A stretch of DNA of 17,484 bases, taken from NCBI GenBank assembly GCA_002420105.1, contig DIHJ01000014.1, positions 3,460-20,943 on the forward strand, in the 5' to 3' direction. This DNA comes from Nitrospira sp. UBA5699. GTDB lineage: Bacteria > Nitrospirota > Nitrospiria > Nitrospirales > Nitrospiraceae. A program made the position numbers and the translations under genes. Below the pieces are notes generated by a model. The model was not told the origin of the DNA. It made no database searches and worked only from the letters and a program-made list of their open reading frames with translations. Shown here one piece after another: positions 8,203 through 15,184 of this stretch. The first letter of the stretch is position 1. Each line of letters opens with the position of its first letter.

Positions 8203-9234
8203 CTACATCTGCATATCCAAGTACATGAGGATCACCATCCCCGCGACAACCGCTGCCGCGACGACTCCGTTCACCAGCGCCATCGGCCATCGACGCTCCG
8301 CCAACGCACGGTCGATGAACGGATACAGCACGAACAGACCGGCCCCGCCCATCAAGCTCCAGAGAGCAAGCGGTCCCGGCAGCAACGAGATCCACATGTA
8401 GGGAGCCGAAAAATACCAGGGAGGCGAGACATCTGACGCCACCTCCTGCGGATTGGCCGGCGGGCCGAGCACGGGAGGAAAGATCATGACGACGTCCACC
8501 ATCAGGACTAACAATCCCACCGCAACCGCGCCCATCTTCAACGTGTGTTCCGGATAAAAAGGATGGAAGCGGCGACTGGCCTCTACGTCTGCAAACCCCA
8601 TCAGCCGCACGATGACGACGTGACCGAGCACCAGCCCGCCCAACAGAACGGGCAGGAGTTTCGTATGGAGGTCGTACAGCCGCAGCAACGTGATGCCCGA
8701 CACCTCCTCGCCCCCCCGCAGCAAATAGAGCAGCGGGGGGCCCGCCACAGGAAACGTGCCGATCATGTTGGTGACCACCGTCATCCCCCAATACGACACG
8801 TTGTCGAAGACCAGCGAGTATCCGGTGAACCCCATCGCAAAGGTGACGAACAGCACGATCGAGCCGCTGACCCATTTCAGCTCCCCCGGTGCACGATACC
8901 CGCGCGTGAGAAACACCCGGATCACGTGGAAGAGCAGAAACAGAATCATGAGGTCCACGGACGTCTTATGAAGACCCCGCACGAACCATCCCAAATACAC
9001 CCCGTTGGTAATCTCGTCGACACTTTCATAGGCCTTCTCCGGCGAGGGTACGTAGTAGAAGGTCAGCAGCAGGCCGGTGGCCACCAGGATGCCGAAGAGC
9101 GTGAGCGGAATGGCCCCCAGCGTATAGGGCCACCACTCCAGATGCTCGGGCAGATCCTTCTGAATGTGGTCGATCCATGACTTGCCGGCGCCGGCGTTGC
9201 CAGGCTTCACAATCTCTGTAATCGGTGATGCCAT
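8203..9234 (-). CDS. Cytochrome b of a Rieske/cytochrome b complex
   Basis: A 343-residue multi-pass membrane protein with about eight helices. Heme b ligands are two histidine pairs, H89/H103 (13 residues between) and H190/H205 (14 between, the b6-type spacing). The N-terminal b6-like and C-terminal subunit IV-like parts are fused. The quinol-oxidation motif, normally PEWY or PDWY, reads PPWY at 271-274. ATG 9234 is preceded by GGGGAGGG. It lies between the Rieske gene (117-base gap holding heptamer repeats) and the octaheme gene (60-base gap). There is no cytochrome c1 or f gene; the membrane-anchored octaheme protein occupies that place, suggesting it takes electrons from or gives electrons to this complex. 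That is inference from order. Confidence 0.92.
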   Translation of the reverse strand: MASPITEIVKPGNAGAGKSWIDHIQKDLPEHLEWWPYTLGAIPLTLFGILVATGLLLTFYYVPSPEKAYESVDEITNGVYLGWFVRGLHKTSVDLMILFLLFHVIRVFLTRGYRAPGELKWVSGSIVLFVTFAMGFTGYSLVFDNVSYWGMTVVTNMIGTFPVAGPPLLYLLRGGEEVSGITLLRLYDLHTKLLPVLLGGLVLGHVVIVRLMGFADVEASRRFHPFYPEHTLKMGAVAVGLLVLMVDVVMIFPPVLGPPANPQEVASDVSPPWYFSAPYMWISLLPGPLALWSLMGGAGLFVLYPFIDRALAERRWPMALVNGVVAAAVVAGMVILMYLDMQM

Positions 9235-9254
9235 GAGCCCTCCCCTTGGGAGTG

Positions 9255-9296
9255 GAGTTTGGAATGTTGAGTTATGCGTTCCGAGTTACGAGTTAG
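9255..9296. repeat. Degenerate heptamer tandem repeat (GAGTTNN)
   Basis: GAGTT occurs at 9255, 9269, 9283 and 9290, spaced 14, 14 and 7 bases. Between them are two degenerate heptamers (GAATGTT and GCGTTCC), so six 7-base units run in register. The array fills part of the 117-base gap between the Rieske and cytochrome b genes and ends about 20 bases upstream of the cytochrome b start. Confidence 0.6.
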
Positions 9297-9351
9297 GAAC
9301 TATGCGATTCCGGTCTTGTACCACTCAGGGCCCGGAACTGCGCGCCATGCG

Positions 9352-9798
9352 CTATGCGCTTTGAATATTCACGTACAGCTGGTCTCCGCGTTTGACGATC
9401 GGCAGCCGATCGAGGGGACGCGGAGGAGGGCCCGCGATGTTCAGTCCTGTCTTGTCAAAAGTTCCCTGATGGCAGGGACAGACAAACAGCTCTCGCTCCT
9501 TGCTCCACGACACCAGGCAGCCGAGGTCCGTGCAGCGCCGCGAGAAGGCGGCGATCCCCTCGGCCGTTCTCAGGACGACGATCTTTTGACCGCCGAGATC
9601 CATCGGCACCGCCTCGTTCAAGGGAATCCGGGATTCGGCGCCGATCAAGACGGCCTCGGCCTGCCGCTTCTTGCGGTTCGGCACCAGAAACTGGAGAAAG
9701 CGAAACCCCAGGGTCCCGATCCCGAACAGAAGCCCGAATCCCATGACGGCTTGGCTCAGAAAGCGCCGTCGACCGGCATCATCGTGAATAACAGCCAT
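9352..9798 (-). CDS. Rieske 2Fe-2S protein with altered cluster-ligand box
   Basis: A 148-residue protein with an N-terminal membrane anchor (about 14-40) after DDAGRRRFL, which resembles a twin-arginine signal. Box II is intact: CPCHQG with C107, C109 and H110. Box I reads CTDLGC (C89, D91, C94), so the usual histidine ligand of CTHLGC is aspartate; the codon is GAC on the coding strand. Both disulfide cysteines (94 and 109) are present. The tail GPPPRPLDRLPI is typical of bc-complex Rieske proteins. ATG 9798 lies 3 bases after the amtB2 stop, so the two are translationally close. It should carry electrons between quinol and the octaheme partner; the D91 change may alter potential or cluster assembly. 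Confidence 0.9.
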   Translation of the reverse strand: MAVIHDDAGRRRFLSQAVMGFGLLFGIGTLGFRFLQFLVPNRKKRQAEAVLIGAESRIPLNEAVPMDLGGQKIVVLRTAEGIAAFSRRCTDLGCLVSWSKERELFVCPCHQGTFDKTGLNIAGPPPRPLDRLPIVKRGDQLYVNIQSA

Positions 9799-9801
9799 GA
9801 C

Positions 9802-10971
9802 TCACCCCGTGTATGCTTTCTCTCCGTGTTGATGGAGGTCCAACCCCATGATCTCTGCTTCCTCGTCCACGCGCGGCGACAGCACCATCATGAGTCCTTT
9901 CGCCAACAGCCAGCTCATCACCCCGGCGACCACCCACGCCGCCAGCGCGCCGCCCGCTTGGATGAAGAATTGATAGGGATAGCCGTAGAACAGCCCGTCG
10001 CTCCCGCCCGCGTTGACCTCGGTCGACGCAAACAATCCCGTGGCGATCATGCCCCATGTCCCTCCGATCCCGTGCATACCGAAGGCATCCAGCGAATCGT
10101 CATAGCCCAGAATGAGCTTGACGTAATTGACGACCATGTAGCAGAGCCCCCCCGCCCCGATTCCGATCACGATGGCCGAGAGCGGACTCACATAGCCGGC
10201 TGCCGGAGCGATCGCGACCAGCCCGGCCACCGCCCCGCTCACGGTTCCCAAAGCCGTCGGCTTGTCCCGCTGGAGCCACTCGACCGTCATCCAGGTCACC
10301 GCGGCGGCGGCGGCCGACATCTGAACGGCAACAAAGGCGCCGGTGACCGTCGCCATCGACTCCGATGCGCGGGCGCCCATGAATCCGAACCACCCCACCC
10401 ACATCAATCCCGCTCCGCAGAACGAGAGCGGCAAATGATTCGGCATCATCTCGATCCGCCCGTACCCTTTGCGGGGACCGATCGCGATCGCCGCCACCAG
10501 GGCGCTGACCCCGGCGCTGACGTGGATTACCGCACCGCCGGCGAAATCGAGACATCCCAGATTGGCCAGCCACCCGCCTCCCCAGAACCAGTGAGCCAGC
10601 GGCACATACACGGCGGCCACCCAGAAGAGACCGAACAGCAGAAAGAACGAGAACCGGATCCGCTCCACGATTCCTCCGACAATCAGCGCCAACGCGACCG
10701 ACGCCAGAATCCCGTGGTACACCACCAGCAACGGCCCCGTGATCGCCTCGCCACCAGGGAGGCCGCCCGCTTCGCGGCCGAACGTCAGTCCGTTGCCGAA
10801 CAGCCCCCACTCGATCGAGACGAACGCAAGCGCCACGAACGGCAGCGCAATCGTGTTGAGAACGTTCTTCTTCCGCACCATGCCGCCGTAGAACAGCGCC
10901 ACCCCGGGCACCGTCAGCAGCAGCAACGTCGTGGAGATCAGCAACCACAACGTGCGATCAGAATGCGGCAT
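9802..10971 (-). CDS. Amt-family protein, divergent second copy
   Basis: A 389-residue Amt/Mep/Rh protein with about 11 membrane helices and no signal extension. Using E. coli AmtB as reference (constant offset of 18), the twin channel histidines are H150 and H300, D142 matches D160, W130 matches W148, W194 matches W212 and F197 matches F215. However, F107 becomes L89 and S219 becomes R201 (FMGARAS in place of FNAGSA), so the external ammonium-recruitment site is changed. The C-terminus MGLDLHQHGEKAYTG is the usual cytoplasmic tail contacted by PII proteins. ATG 10971 is preferred over GTG 10974 and follows AGGGGAG; it overlaps the small upstream gene by 14 bases. It may be a low-activity transporter or an ammonium sensor (inference). 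Confidence 0.88.
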   Translation of the reverse strand: MPHSDRTLWLLISTTLLLLTVPGVALFYGGMVRKKNVLNTIALPFVALAFVSIEWGLFGNGLTFGREAGGLPGGEAITGPLLVVYHGILASVALALIVGGIVERIRFSFFLLFGLFWVAAVYVPLAHWFWGGGWLANLGCLDFAGGAVIHVSAGVSALVAAIAIGPRKGYGRIEMMPNHLPLSFCGAGLMWVGWFGFMGARASESMATVTGAFVAVQMSAAAAAVTWMTVEWLQRDKPTALGTVSGAVAGLVAIAPAAGYVSPLSAIVIGIGAGGLCYMVVNYVKLILGYDDSLDAFGMHGIGGTWGMIATGLFASTEVNAGGSDGLFYGYPYQFFIQAGGALAAWVVAGVMSWLLAKGLMMVLSPRVDEEAEIMGLDLHQHGEKAYTG

Positions 10972-11191
10972 CACGCTCCCCTCCGCTCAACGACACCTGG
11001 TATTCGCACGTTCCGATCCGCTTCATCGTCACCGTGCCGGACCGGGTCAGATGATCGACCGCGAGCAGCACCTGCGCCCAACTCACTTCGGGTAGCGCGC
11101 AGAGACCTTCGAGGGTCTGCGGGCCGTAGTCGCGCAAGACATTGAGAAGTCGCTCATTCACGGGACAACGTTCGCTCATCGGCGTATGCAT
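10958..11191 (-). CDS. Small winged-helix-like protein between two amt genes
   Basis: A 77-residue protein. Start ATG 11191 is chosen because GGAGG sits 5 bases upstream; an ATG at 11206 overlaps the amtB1 stop as ATGA and would add five residues. The core NERLLNVLRDYGPQTLEGLCALPEVSWAQVLLAVDHLTRSGTVTMKRIG reads like a compact winged helix (helix-helix-recognition helix-hairpin). It contains two cysteines only, so no metal site is evident. It is sandwiched and overlapping with both amt genes, so its level is tied to theirs. A regulator of the cluster is a reasonable guess, but the sequence alone does not prove DNA binding. I do not recognise a named family. Confidence 0.72.
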   Translation of the reverse strand: MHTPMSERCPVNERLLNVLRDYGPQTLEGLCALPEVSWAQVLLAVDHLTRSGTVTMKRIGTCEYQVSLSGGERDAAF

Positions 11192-11202
11192 CACCACCTC
11201 CG

Positions 11203-12537
11203 TCATGAGTAGGCCCGTTCGTTGTGCTGACTGATATCCAGTCCCATTCGCTCCTCTTCCGGCGGAACGCGCAACCCGACCAATCGATCCACCAGCTTGA
11301 GAATGATGAACGTCCCGATGGCGCAGAAAAGCCCGACGACTACGACCGTCAGGGCCTGCGCCCCGAAGAACGCCGCATTCCCGAGCAACAATCCGTCGGT
11401 ACCGCCGGCATTCACCGCTTGGGAGGCCAACACCCCGGTCAGGAGAACGCCCATCACACCGGCAACGCCATGAATGCCGAACACATCCAGAGAGTCGTCA
11501 TAGCCGAGCCGTCCCTTGCTCATAATGGCCGCGTAGGAGAGTCCTCCGGCGACAAACCCGATCAGGAAAGCGGAGAACGGGCTGATATACCCGGCCCCCG
11601 GCGTGACCATCGCCAACCCGGCGACGGTTCCGCTGGCAATGCCGAGGACGGTCGGCGCGCCCCGGTGCCGCCATTCGATTGCCATCCAGCTCAGCGCCGA
11701 CGTCACCGCGGCGGTATGGGTGGCCACAAACGCCCCCACGGCCGTCTCATTGGCGCCCAGTGCGCTTCCCGCGTTAAATCCGAACCACCCGAACCAGAGC
11801 AGCCCCGTCCCCAAGAGCACCATCGGCAGGTTGTGCGGCGCCATATAATCGGTGCCATAGCCTTGACGAGCCCCCAGGACCAGCGCACAGACCAAGGCAC
11901 TGATCCCGGAACTGATGTGCACAACCGCCCCGCCCGCAAAATCCAATGCCCCCAGCCCCGCCAGCCAGCCCCCGCCCCACAGCCAGTGGGTTATGGGACA
12001 GTAGACCAGAAGCGACCAGAGCGCCGAAAACATGAGCAGCGCACTGAACTTCATCCGCTCGGCAAACGCCCCGGTAATCAAGGCCGGCGTAATCGCCGCG
12101 AACATCAGTTGAAAGACCATGAAGGCCTGATGAGGGATCGTCGGGCCATAAGTCGCGTGAGGCGTCAGCCCCACGCCCCGCAGTCCGACCCAGTCAAGCC
12201 CGCCGATGACCCCTTTGACATCCGGACCGAACGCCAGGCTATAGCCGCCCAGGACCCAGAGGAGGCTGACGACGCAGAGGACCACAAAACTTTGCATGAT
12301 CGTCCCCAGAACGTTTTTGCTTCGCACCAGACCGCCGTAAAACAGCGCCAGGCCGGGAACAATCATGGCCAGGACCAGCGCAGCGGAAATCAGCACCCAC
12401 GCCGTGTCGGCTCCGCTGACAGGCGACGCGGTCATGACCGCAACCACCGGCTGTGCCCGGACCTGTTCCGGCACGGTCAGCCCGACGCTCAGCGCAAGAA
12501 CCGGCCACCATCCACGGTTTTGAAGGCCATTCCACAT
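11203..12537 (-). CDS. amtB: Ammonium transporter Amt with signal peptide
   Basis: A 444-residue Amt protein from ATG 12537 (GGAG 6 bases upstream; alternatives are the paired ATGs at 12549 and 12552). Residues 1-28 form a likely cleaved signal peptide ending VRAQ. The channel is canonical: F146 (E. coli F107), W187 (W148), D199 (D160), H207 (H168), FNAGSA with the S219-equivalent serine, and VFGIHGVAG with the second histidine. The C-terminus MGLDISQHNERAYS is the PII-responsive tail, although no glnB/glnK is in the window. It conducts ammonium from periplasm to cytoplasm. A predicted ANTAR-type attenuator ends about 40 bases upstream, so it is likely controlled by antitermination. Confidence 0.93.
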   Translation of the reverse strand: MWNGLQNRGWWPVLALSVGLTVPEQVRAQPVVAVMTASPVSGADTAWVLISAALVLAMIVPGLALFYGGLVRSKNVLGTIMQSFVVLCVVSLLWVLGGYSLAFGPDVKGVIGGLDWVGLRGVGLTPHATYGPTIPHQAFMVFQLMFAAITPALITGAFAERMKFSALLMFSALWSLLVYCPITHWLWGGGWLAGLGALDFAGGAVVHISSGISALVCALVLGARQGYGTDYMAPHNLPMVLLGTGLLWFGWFGFNAGSALGANETAVGAFVATHTAAVTSALSWMAIEWRHRGAPTVLGIASGTVAGLAMVTPGAGYISPFSAFLIGFVAGGLSYAAIMSKGRLGYDDSLDVFGIHGVAGVMGVLLTGVLASQAVNAGGTDGLLLGNAAFFGAQALTVVVVGLFCAIGTFIILKLVDRLVGLRVPPEEERMGLDISQHNERAYS

Positions 12538-12574
12538 TGCTCGCTCCATCATCTCCTCGCTGAAGAGTCCGGAT

Positions 12575-12626
12575 TCACAAACACAAAGGCGTCCGCCATT
12601 CCAGGTTGAATGACGGACGCCTTTGT
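12575..12626 (-). terminator. Conditional intrinsic terminator before amtB1
   Basis: On the minus strand, ACAAAGGCGTCC (from 12626) pairs with GGACGCCTTTGT (to 12583). Extra inner pairs (GTCATTC with GAATGGC, one G-T) give a stem near 19 bp. A T-rich but interrupted tail, GTGTTTGTGA, follows. It overlaps antiterminator hairpin 2. Confidence 0.75.
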
Positions 12627-12679
12627 CCGTGTCACTATGGGCTGCGCGAGCGAACCGAAGACGACATTGTCTCGGTTCG
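12575..12679 (-). promoter_or_regulatory. ANTAR-type two-hexaloop antiterminator leader of amtB1 (leader 3)
   Basis: Read on the minus strand. Hairpin 1 (12679-12651) is CGAACCGAGAC, hexaloop AATGTC, then the matching arm with one bulged T. About 20 bases later, hairpin 2 (12630-12613) is ACGGAC, hexaloop AAAGGC, GTCCGT. Both loops have A at position 1 and G at position 4, the hallmark of ANTAR-bound RNAs. Hairpin 2's loop and 3' arm are also the 5' arm of the terminator that follows, so the two folds exclude each other. I see no strong promoter between cynS and the leader, so it may act on read-through from nrtABC-cynS. Confidence 0.8.
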
Positions 12680-12771
12680 GCCCGCATTTCGTTCGACCGC
12701 TGGTACGCCCCCGCCGTCGGCAGCTTTTCAGTTTCGTTGTTTCAGCCCGATCGGATCTTCCGTCTCCGACG

Positions 12772-13212
12772 TCAAAACGTCTTGTACTCCAGCCACTTTC
12801 CGTTGAGCGTAATCTTGCAACGCGCCTCGCCCTGACTCCCCGTCACTTTCTCCATGTCGAGCGTGAAATCGATCGCGCTCATGATGCCGTCGCCGAACAT
12901 TTCGTTGGCCTGCTCGCGCATCGAGTCTCCGTACACGCCGATGATCTCCATCAGGCGATACTTGAACGGGTCCGTCGTGTTCGGGAAATCGGCGCGGACC
13001 GGAAACTTGCTCAGCGAGGCCGTCAGTTCGGCATCCAACCCCAACAGATCGCCGACTTTCTTCCCTTCTTCAGGAGACAGCTTATGGTTCCCCTGCAACA
13101 CCGCCGCGACGAACGTCGGGTTCCGCCCGACGGCCTTGGCCACCTCGGCGATCGTCACCTTCTTGGCCAGTCGTTTCGCCTTGATCGTCTTTCGAATCTC
13201 GTCCTTCTCCAT
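12772..13212 (-). CDS. cynS: Cyanate hydratase (cyanase)
   Basis: A 146-residue protein of the usual cyanase length. It has an N-terminal helical domain (IAEVAKAVGRNPTFVAAVLQGNHKLSPEEGKKV) and a C-terminal catalytic domain. The catalytic triad is R86, E89 and S112 (YRLMEII...DGIMSAIDF), with the same spacing as R96/E99/S122 of the E. coli enzyme. It converts cyanate plus bicarbonate to ammonia and CO2 in the cytoplasm, as a homodecamer in known members. ATG 13212 follows AGGAGG with a 6-base gap. It is 27 bases after the transporter ATPase, so it is almost certainly in that operon, which supports cyanate as a possible transported substrate. Confidence 0.97.
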   Translation of the reverse strand: MEKDEIRKTIKAKRLAKKVTIAEVAKAVGRNPTFVAAVLQGNHKLSPEEGKKVGDLLGLDAELTASLSKFPVRADFPNTTDPFKYRLMEIIGVYGDSMREQANEMFGDGIMSAIDFTLDMEKVTGSQGEARCKITLNGKWLEYKTF

Positions 13213-13239
13213 GAGCTACCTCCTGGTCTCCGTAATGTG

Positions 13240-14127
13240 CTACAGCGCCGTAAGCTGCGCACGCGGTGATTCCTTCTCGAAATTGACTTCCACGATCTGA
13301 GCGTCGCCGCCGGAGTCGCCCCCGGGCGTCATGCCGCTGCCTCGTTCATGTTTCGCATGGCGAACCAGGAAGTGGATAATGTGGTTTCTGATCCTGTAGT
13401 AATACGGGTGTTCGATGACCGTTTCCCGCGATCGGGGCCGCGGCACGGTCACATGCACCATCTCGGCGATTCTCGCTTCCGGTCCGTTCGTCATCAACAG
13501 GATGCGGTCTGACAACAGAATCGCCTCATCCACGTCATGGGTCACCATGAAGACCGTGTTGCGGGTCGCGTTCCACATTTGAATCAGCTCTTCCTGAATC
13601 ACGCCTCGTGTCAGCGCATCAATCTGGGCAAACGGTTCATCCAGCAGCAGAACTTTTGGCTCGATGGAGAAGGCCCGGGCGAGGCCGACCCGCTGTTTCA
13701 TGCCTCCGGACAATGCGACCGGCCGCTTGTTCTCTGCTCCCTTCAGGCCAACCAGCGCGATGTACTTATCGACATGAGCCTTCACCTGCGCCGCGCTCCA
13801 GTCTGGATAGGCGGACCGGACCGCCAGCGCGATGTTCTCGAAGACCGTCATCCAGGGCATCAGCGCGAAGTTCTGAAACACGACCATCCGATCGAGCCCC
13901 GGTCCGCTCGCCTCCCGGCCGTTGAGGATGACGCCACCCTCCGAGGGCGTTTCCAACCCGGCAATGATGTTCAAGAGCGTGCTCTTTCCGCACCCGGAAT
14001 GTCCGATGACGGTGACGAACTCCCCTTTTTCGATTTTGATCGTGGCATCCCTGAAAATGCAGATCTGTCCCTCGCCGGACGGGTTCGGAAAGTATTTGCT
14101 CACGTGATCGATATGTAGAAAGGACAT
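13240..14127 (-). CDS. nrtC: ABC transporter ATPase, nitrate/nitrite/cyanate type (NrtD/CynD-like)
   Basis: A 295-residue ATPase. Walker A GHSGCGKST is at 42-50, the signature LSGGMKQR at 139-146, Walker B VLLLDEPF at 159-166, and the switch histidine H197 in VTHDVDEA. VFQNFALMPWMTVFENIALAV is the Q-loop region typical of the nitrate/taurine importer family. It lacks the binding-protein-like C-terminal domain of cyanobacterial NrtC, so it is closer to NrtD or CynD; the tail after residue 265 is short and unremarkable. ATG 14127 follows AGGAG, which overlaps the nrtB stop. It powers uptake by NrtB/NrtA. The symbol follows the common naming of three-gene nrtABC clusters; substrate among nitrite, nitrate and cyanate is unresolved. 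Confidence 0.9.
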   Translation of the reverse strand: MSFLHIDHVSKYFPNPSGEGQICIFRDATIKIEKGEFVTVIGHSGCGKSTLLNIIAGLETPSEGGVILNGREASGPGLDRMVVFQNFALMPWMTVFENIALAVRSAYPDWSAAQVKAHVDKYIALVGLKGAENKRPVALSGGMKQRVGLARAFSIEPKVLLLDEPFAQIDALTRGVIQEELIQMWNATRNTVFMVTHDVDEAILLSDRILLMTNGPEARIAEMVHVTVPRPRSRETVIEHPYYYRIRNHIIHFLVRHAKHERGSGMTPGGDSGGDAQIVEVNFEKESPRAQLTAL

Positions 14128-14130
14128 GGG

Positions 14131-15177
14131 CTACTCCTGATAGGTGACAAGGCCCGCCAATTTGTTGAAGCCGGAATCCAAAATCACGCCCACCACGCCG
14201 ACGACAAGGATGGCAAAGATGACGCCTGCAATGTCGAGGTTGTTCCATTCGATCCAGCTCAGATAGCCCACGCCGAGCTCACCGAGCAACATTTCCGCCG
14301 GCACGACCGCGACCAGCGCGCTTCCGAAGGAGATGCGCAATCCGTTCACGATGGTGGGCGCCGCCCCGGGCAGGATCACCTTGAACAGCCGCTTGTGCCA
14401 GGACAATTGCACGATGGCGGCGACGTGCAGATACTCCTTGCGCAGCGAACTGACCCCGAACGCCGTCGTGGCCAGGGTGGGCCAGATCGCCGCCATGAAC
14501 ACCACGAGGATGGCCGTCCATTTCGGATCTTTCACCGTGTAGAGCAACAGCGGCATCCAGGCTAGAGGAGAAATCGGTTTCAAAATTTGAATGAAGGGAT
14601 TGACCGCGCGAAACAGCACCTTGTTGAGGCCGAGAACGACCCCGAGCATGATCGCGATCACGGAGGCCGCCAGGAACCCGCCTGCAAACCGTGAAACCGT
14701 GTAGAAGACCAGATAGGCGATGCCGTGATCGTTCGTCCCCTTGATCACAAAGGCTTCGGCCAGTTCGGCCTTCGCCTTTTCGAGCACCGCCAGGGGACCC
14801 GGCACTCCTTTCACTTTTTCCTTTTCCGGATTCCACGCATACCCGCCATCCGGCGTTTTGACGATGTCGCCGTTAAATTCCATGAGCTGAAGTTGCTCGT
14901 CCGTCAATCCTCTCGCATCGAACAAGGAGGTCAGCGTGAAGAAATGCCAGGCCAGCAGAAAGATCATCAGCACGAACACCGAGATAAACCATGGATTGCC
15001 CTTCGCCTGACCGGCCATGCTTCCTCCTCGTTGGGTCTCAGCATCTCGGCGCGATTCCGCACTCCGAGGCCATCCAGACAGCCGGCCCAGGACGTCGGGA
15101 ATAGGCGGCATACGCGGAGCCTCAGCGGGCACCGCCGGAATTTCGTCGGCTCTTACGGCCTGTTTCGTCGATTCCAT
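14131..15177 (-). CDS. nrtB: ABC transporter permease, nitrate/nitrite/cyanate type
   Basis: A 348-residue permease from ATG 15177, 7 bases after the nrtA stop with a weak GAGGG. An internal ATG at 15018 has a much stronger GAGGAGG site and would give 295 residues, nearer the usual permease length, so the Pro-rich first 53 residues are uncertain. The first membrane helix (FISVFVLMIFLLAWHFFTL) is followed by a soluble insertion of about 75 residues containing TPDGGYAWNPEKEKVKG. The inner-membrane permease core follows, with the EAA-type loop EYLHVAAIVQLSWHKRLFKVILPGAAP that contacts the ATPase. Neighbours show it is the channel for NrtA and the following ATPase. Confidence 0.9.
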   Translation of the reverse strand: MESTKQAVRADEIPAVPAEAPRMPPIPDVLGRLSGWPRSAESRRDAETQRGGSMAGQAKGNPWFISVFVLMIFLLAWHFFTLTSLFDARGLTDEQLQLMEFNGDIVKTPDGGYAWNPEKEKVKGVPGPLAVLEKAKAELAEAFVIKGTNDHGIAYLVFYTVSRFAGGFLAASVIAIMLGVVLGLNKVLFRAVNPFIQILKPISPLAWMPLLLYTVKDPKWTAILVVFMAAIWPTLATTAFGVSSLRKEYLHVAAIVQLSWHKRLFKVILPGAAPTIVNGLRISFGSALVAVVPAEMLLGELGVGYLSWIEWNNLDIAGVIFAILVVGVVGVILDSGFNKLAGLVTYQE

Positions 15178-15184
15178 TGCACCC

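Noticed and set aside
9274..11145. Very long (623-codon) plus-strand open frame
   Set aside because: Antisense to Rieske, amtB2 and the small gene; the translation is His/Arg/Gln-rich and low in hydrophobic order, as expected from the reverse of membrane-protein genes.
12680..12771. Sigma54 promoter before leader 3
   Set aside because: Only a loose GG-N10-GC match without the TGGCAC or TTGC context; not convincing.
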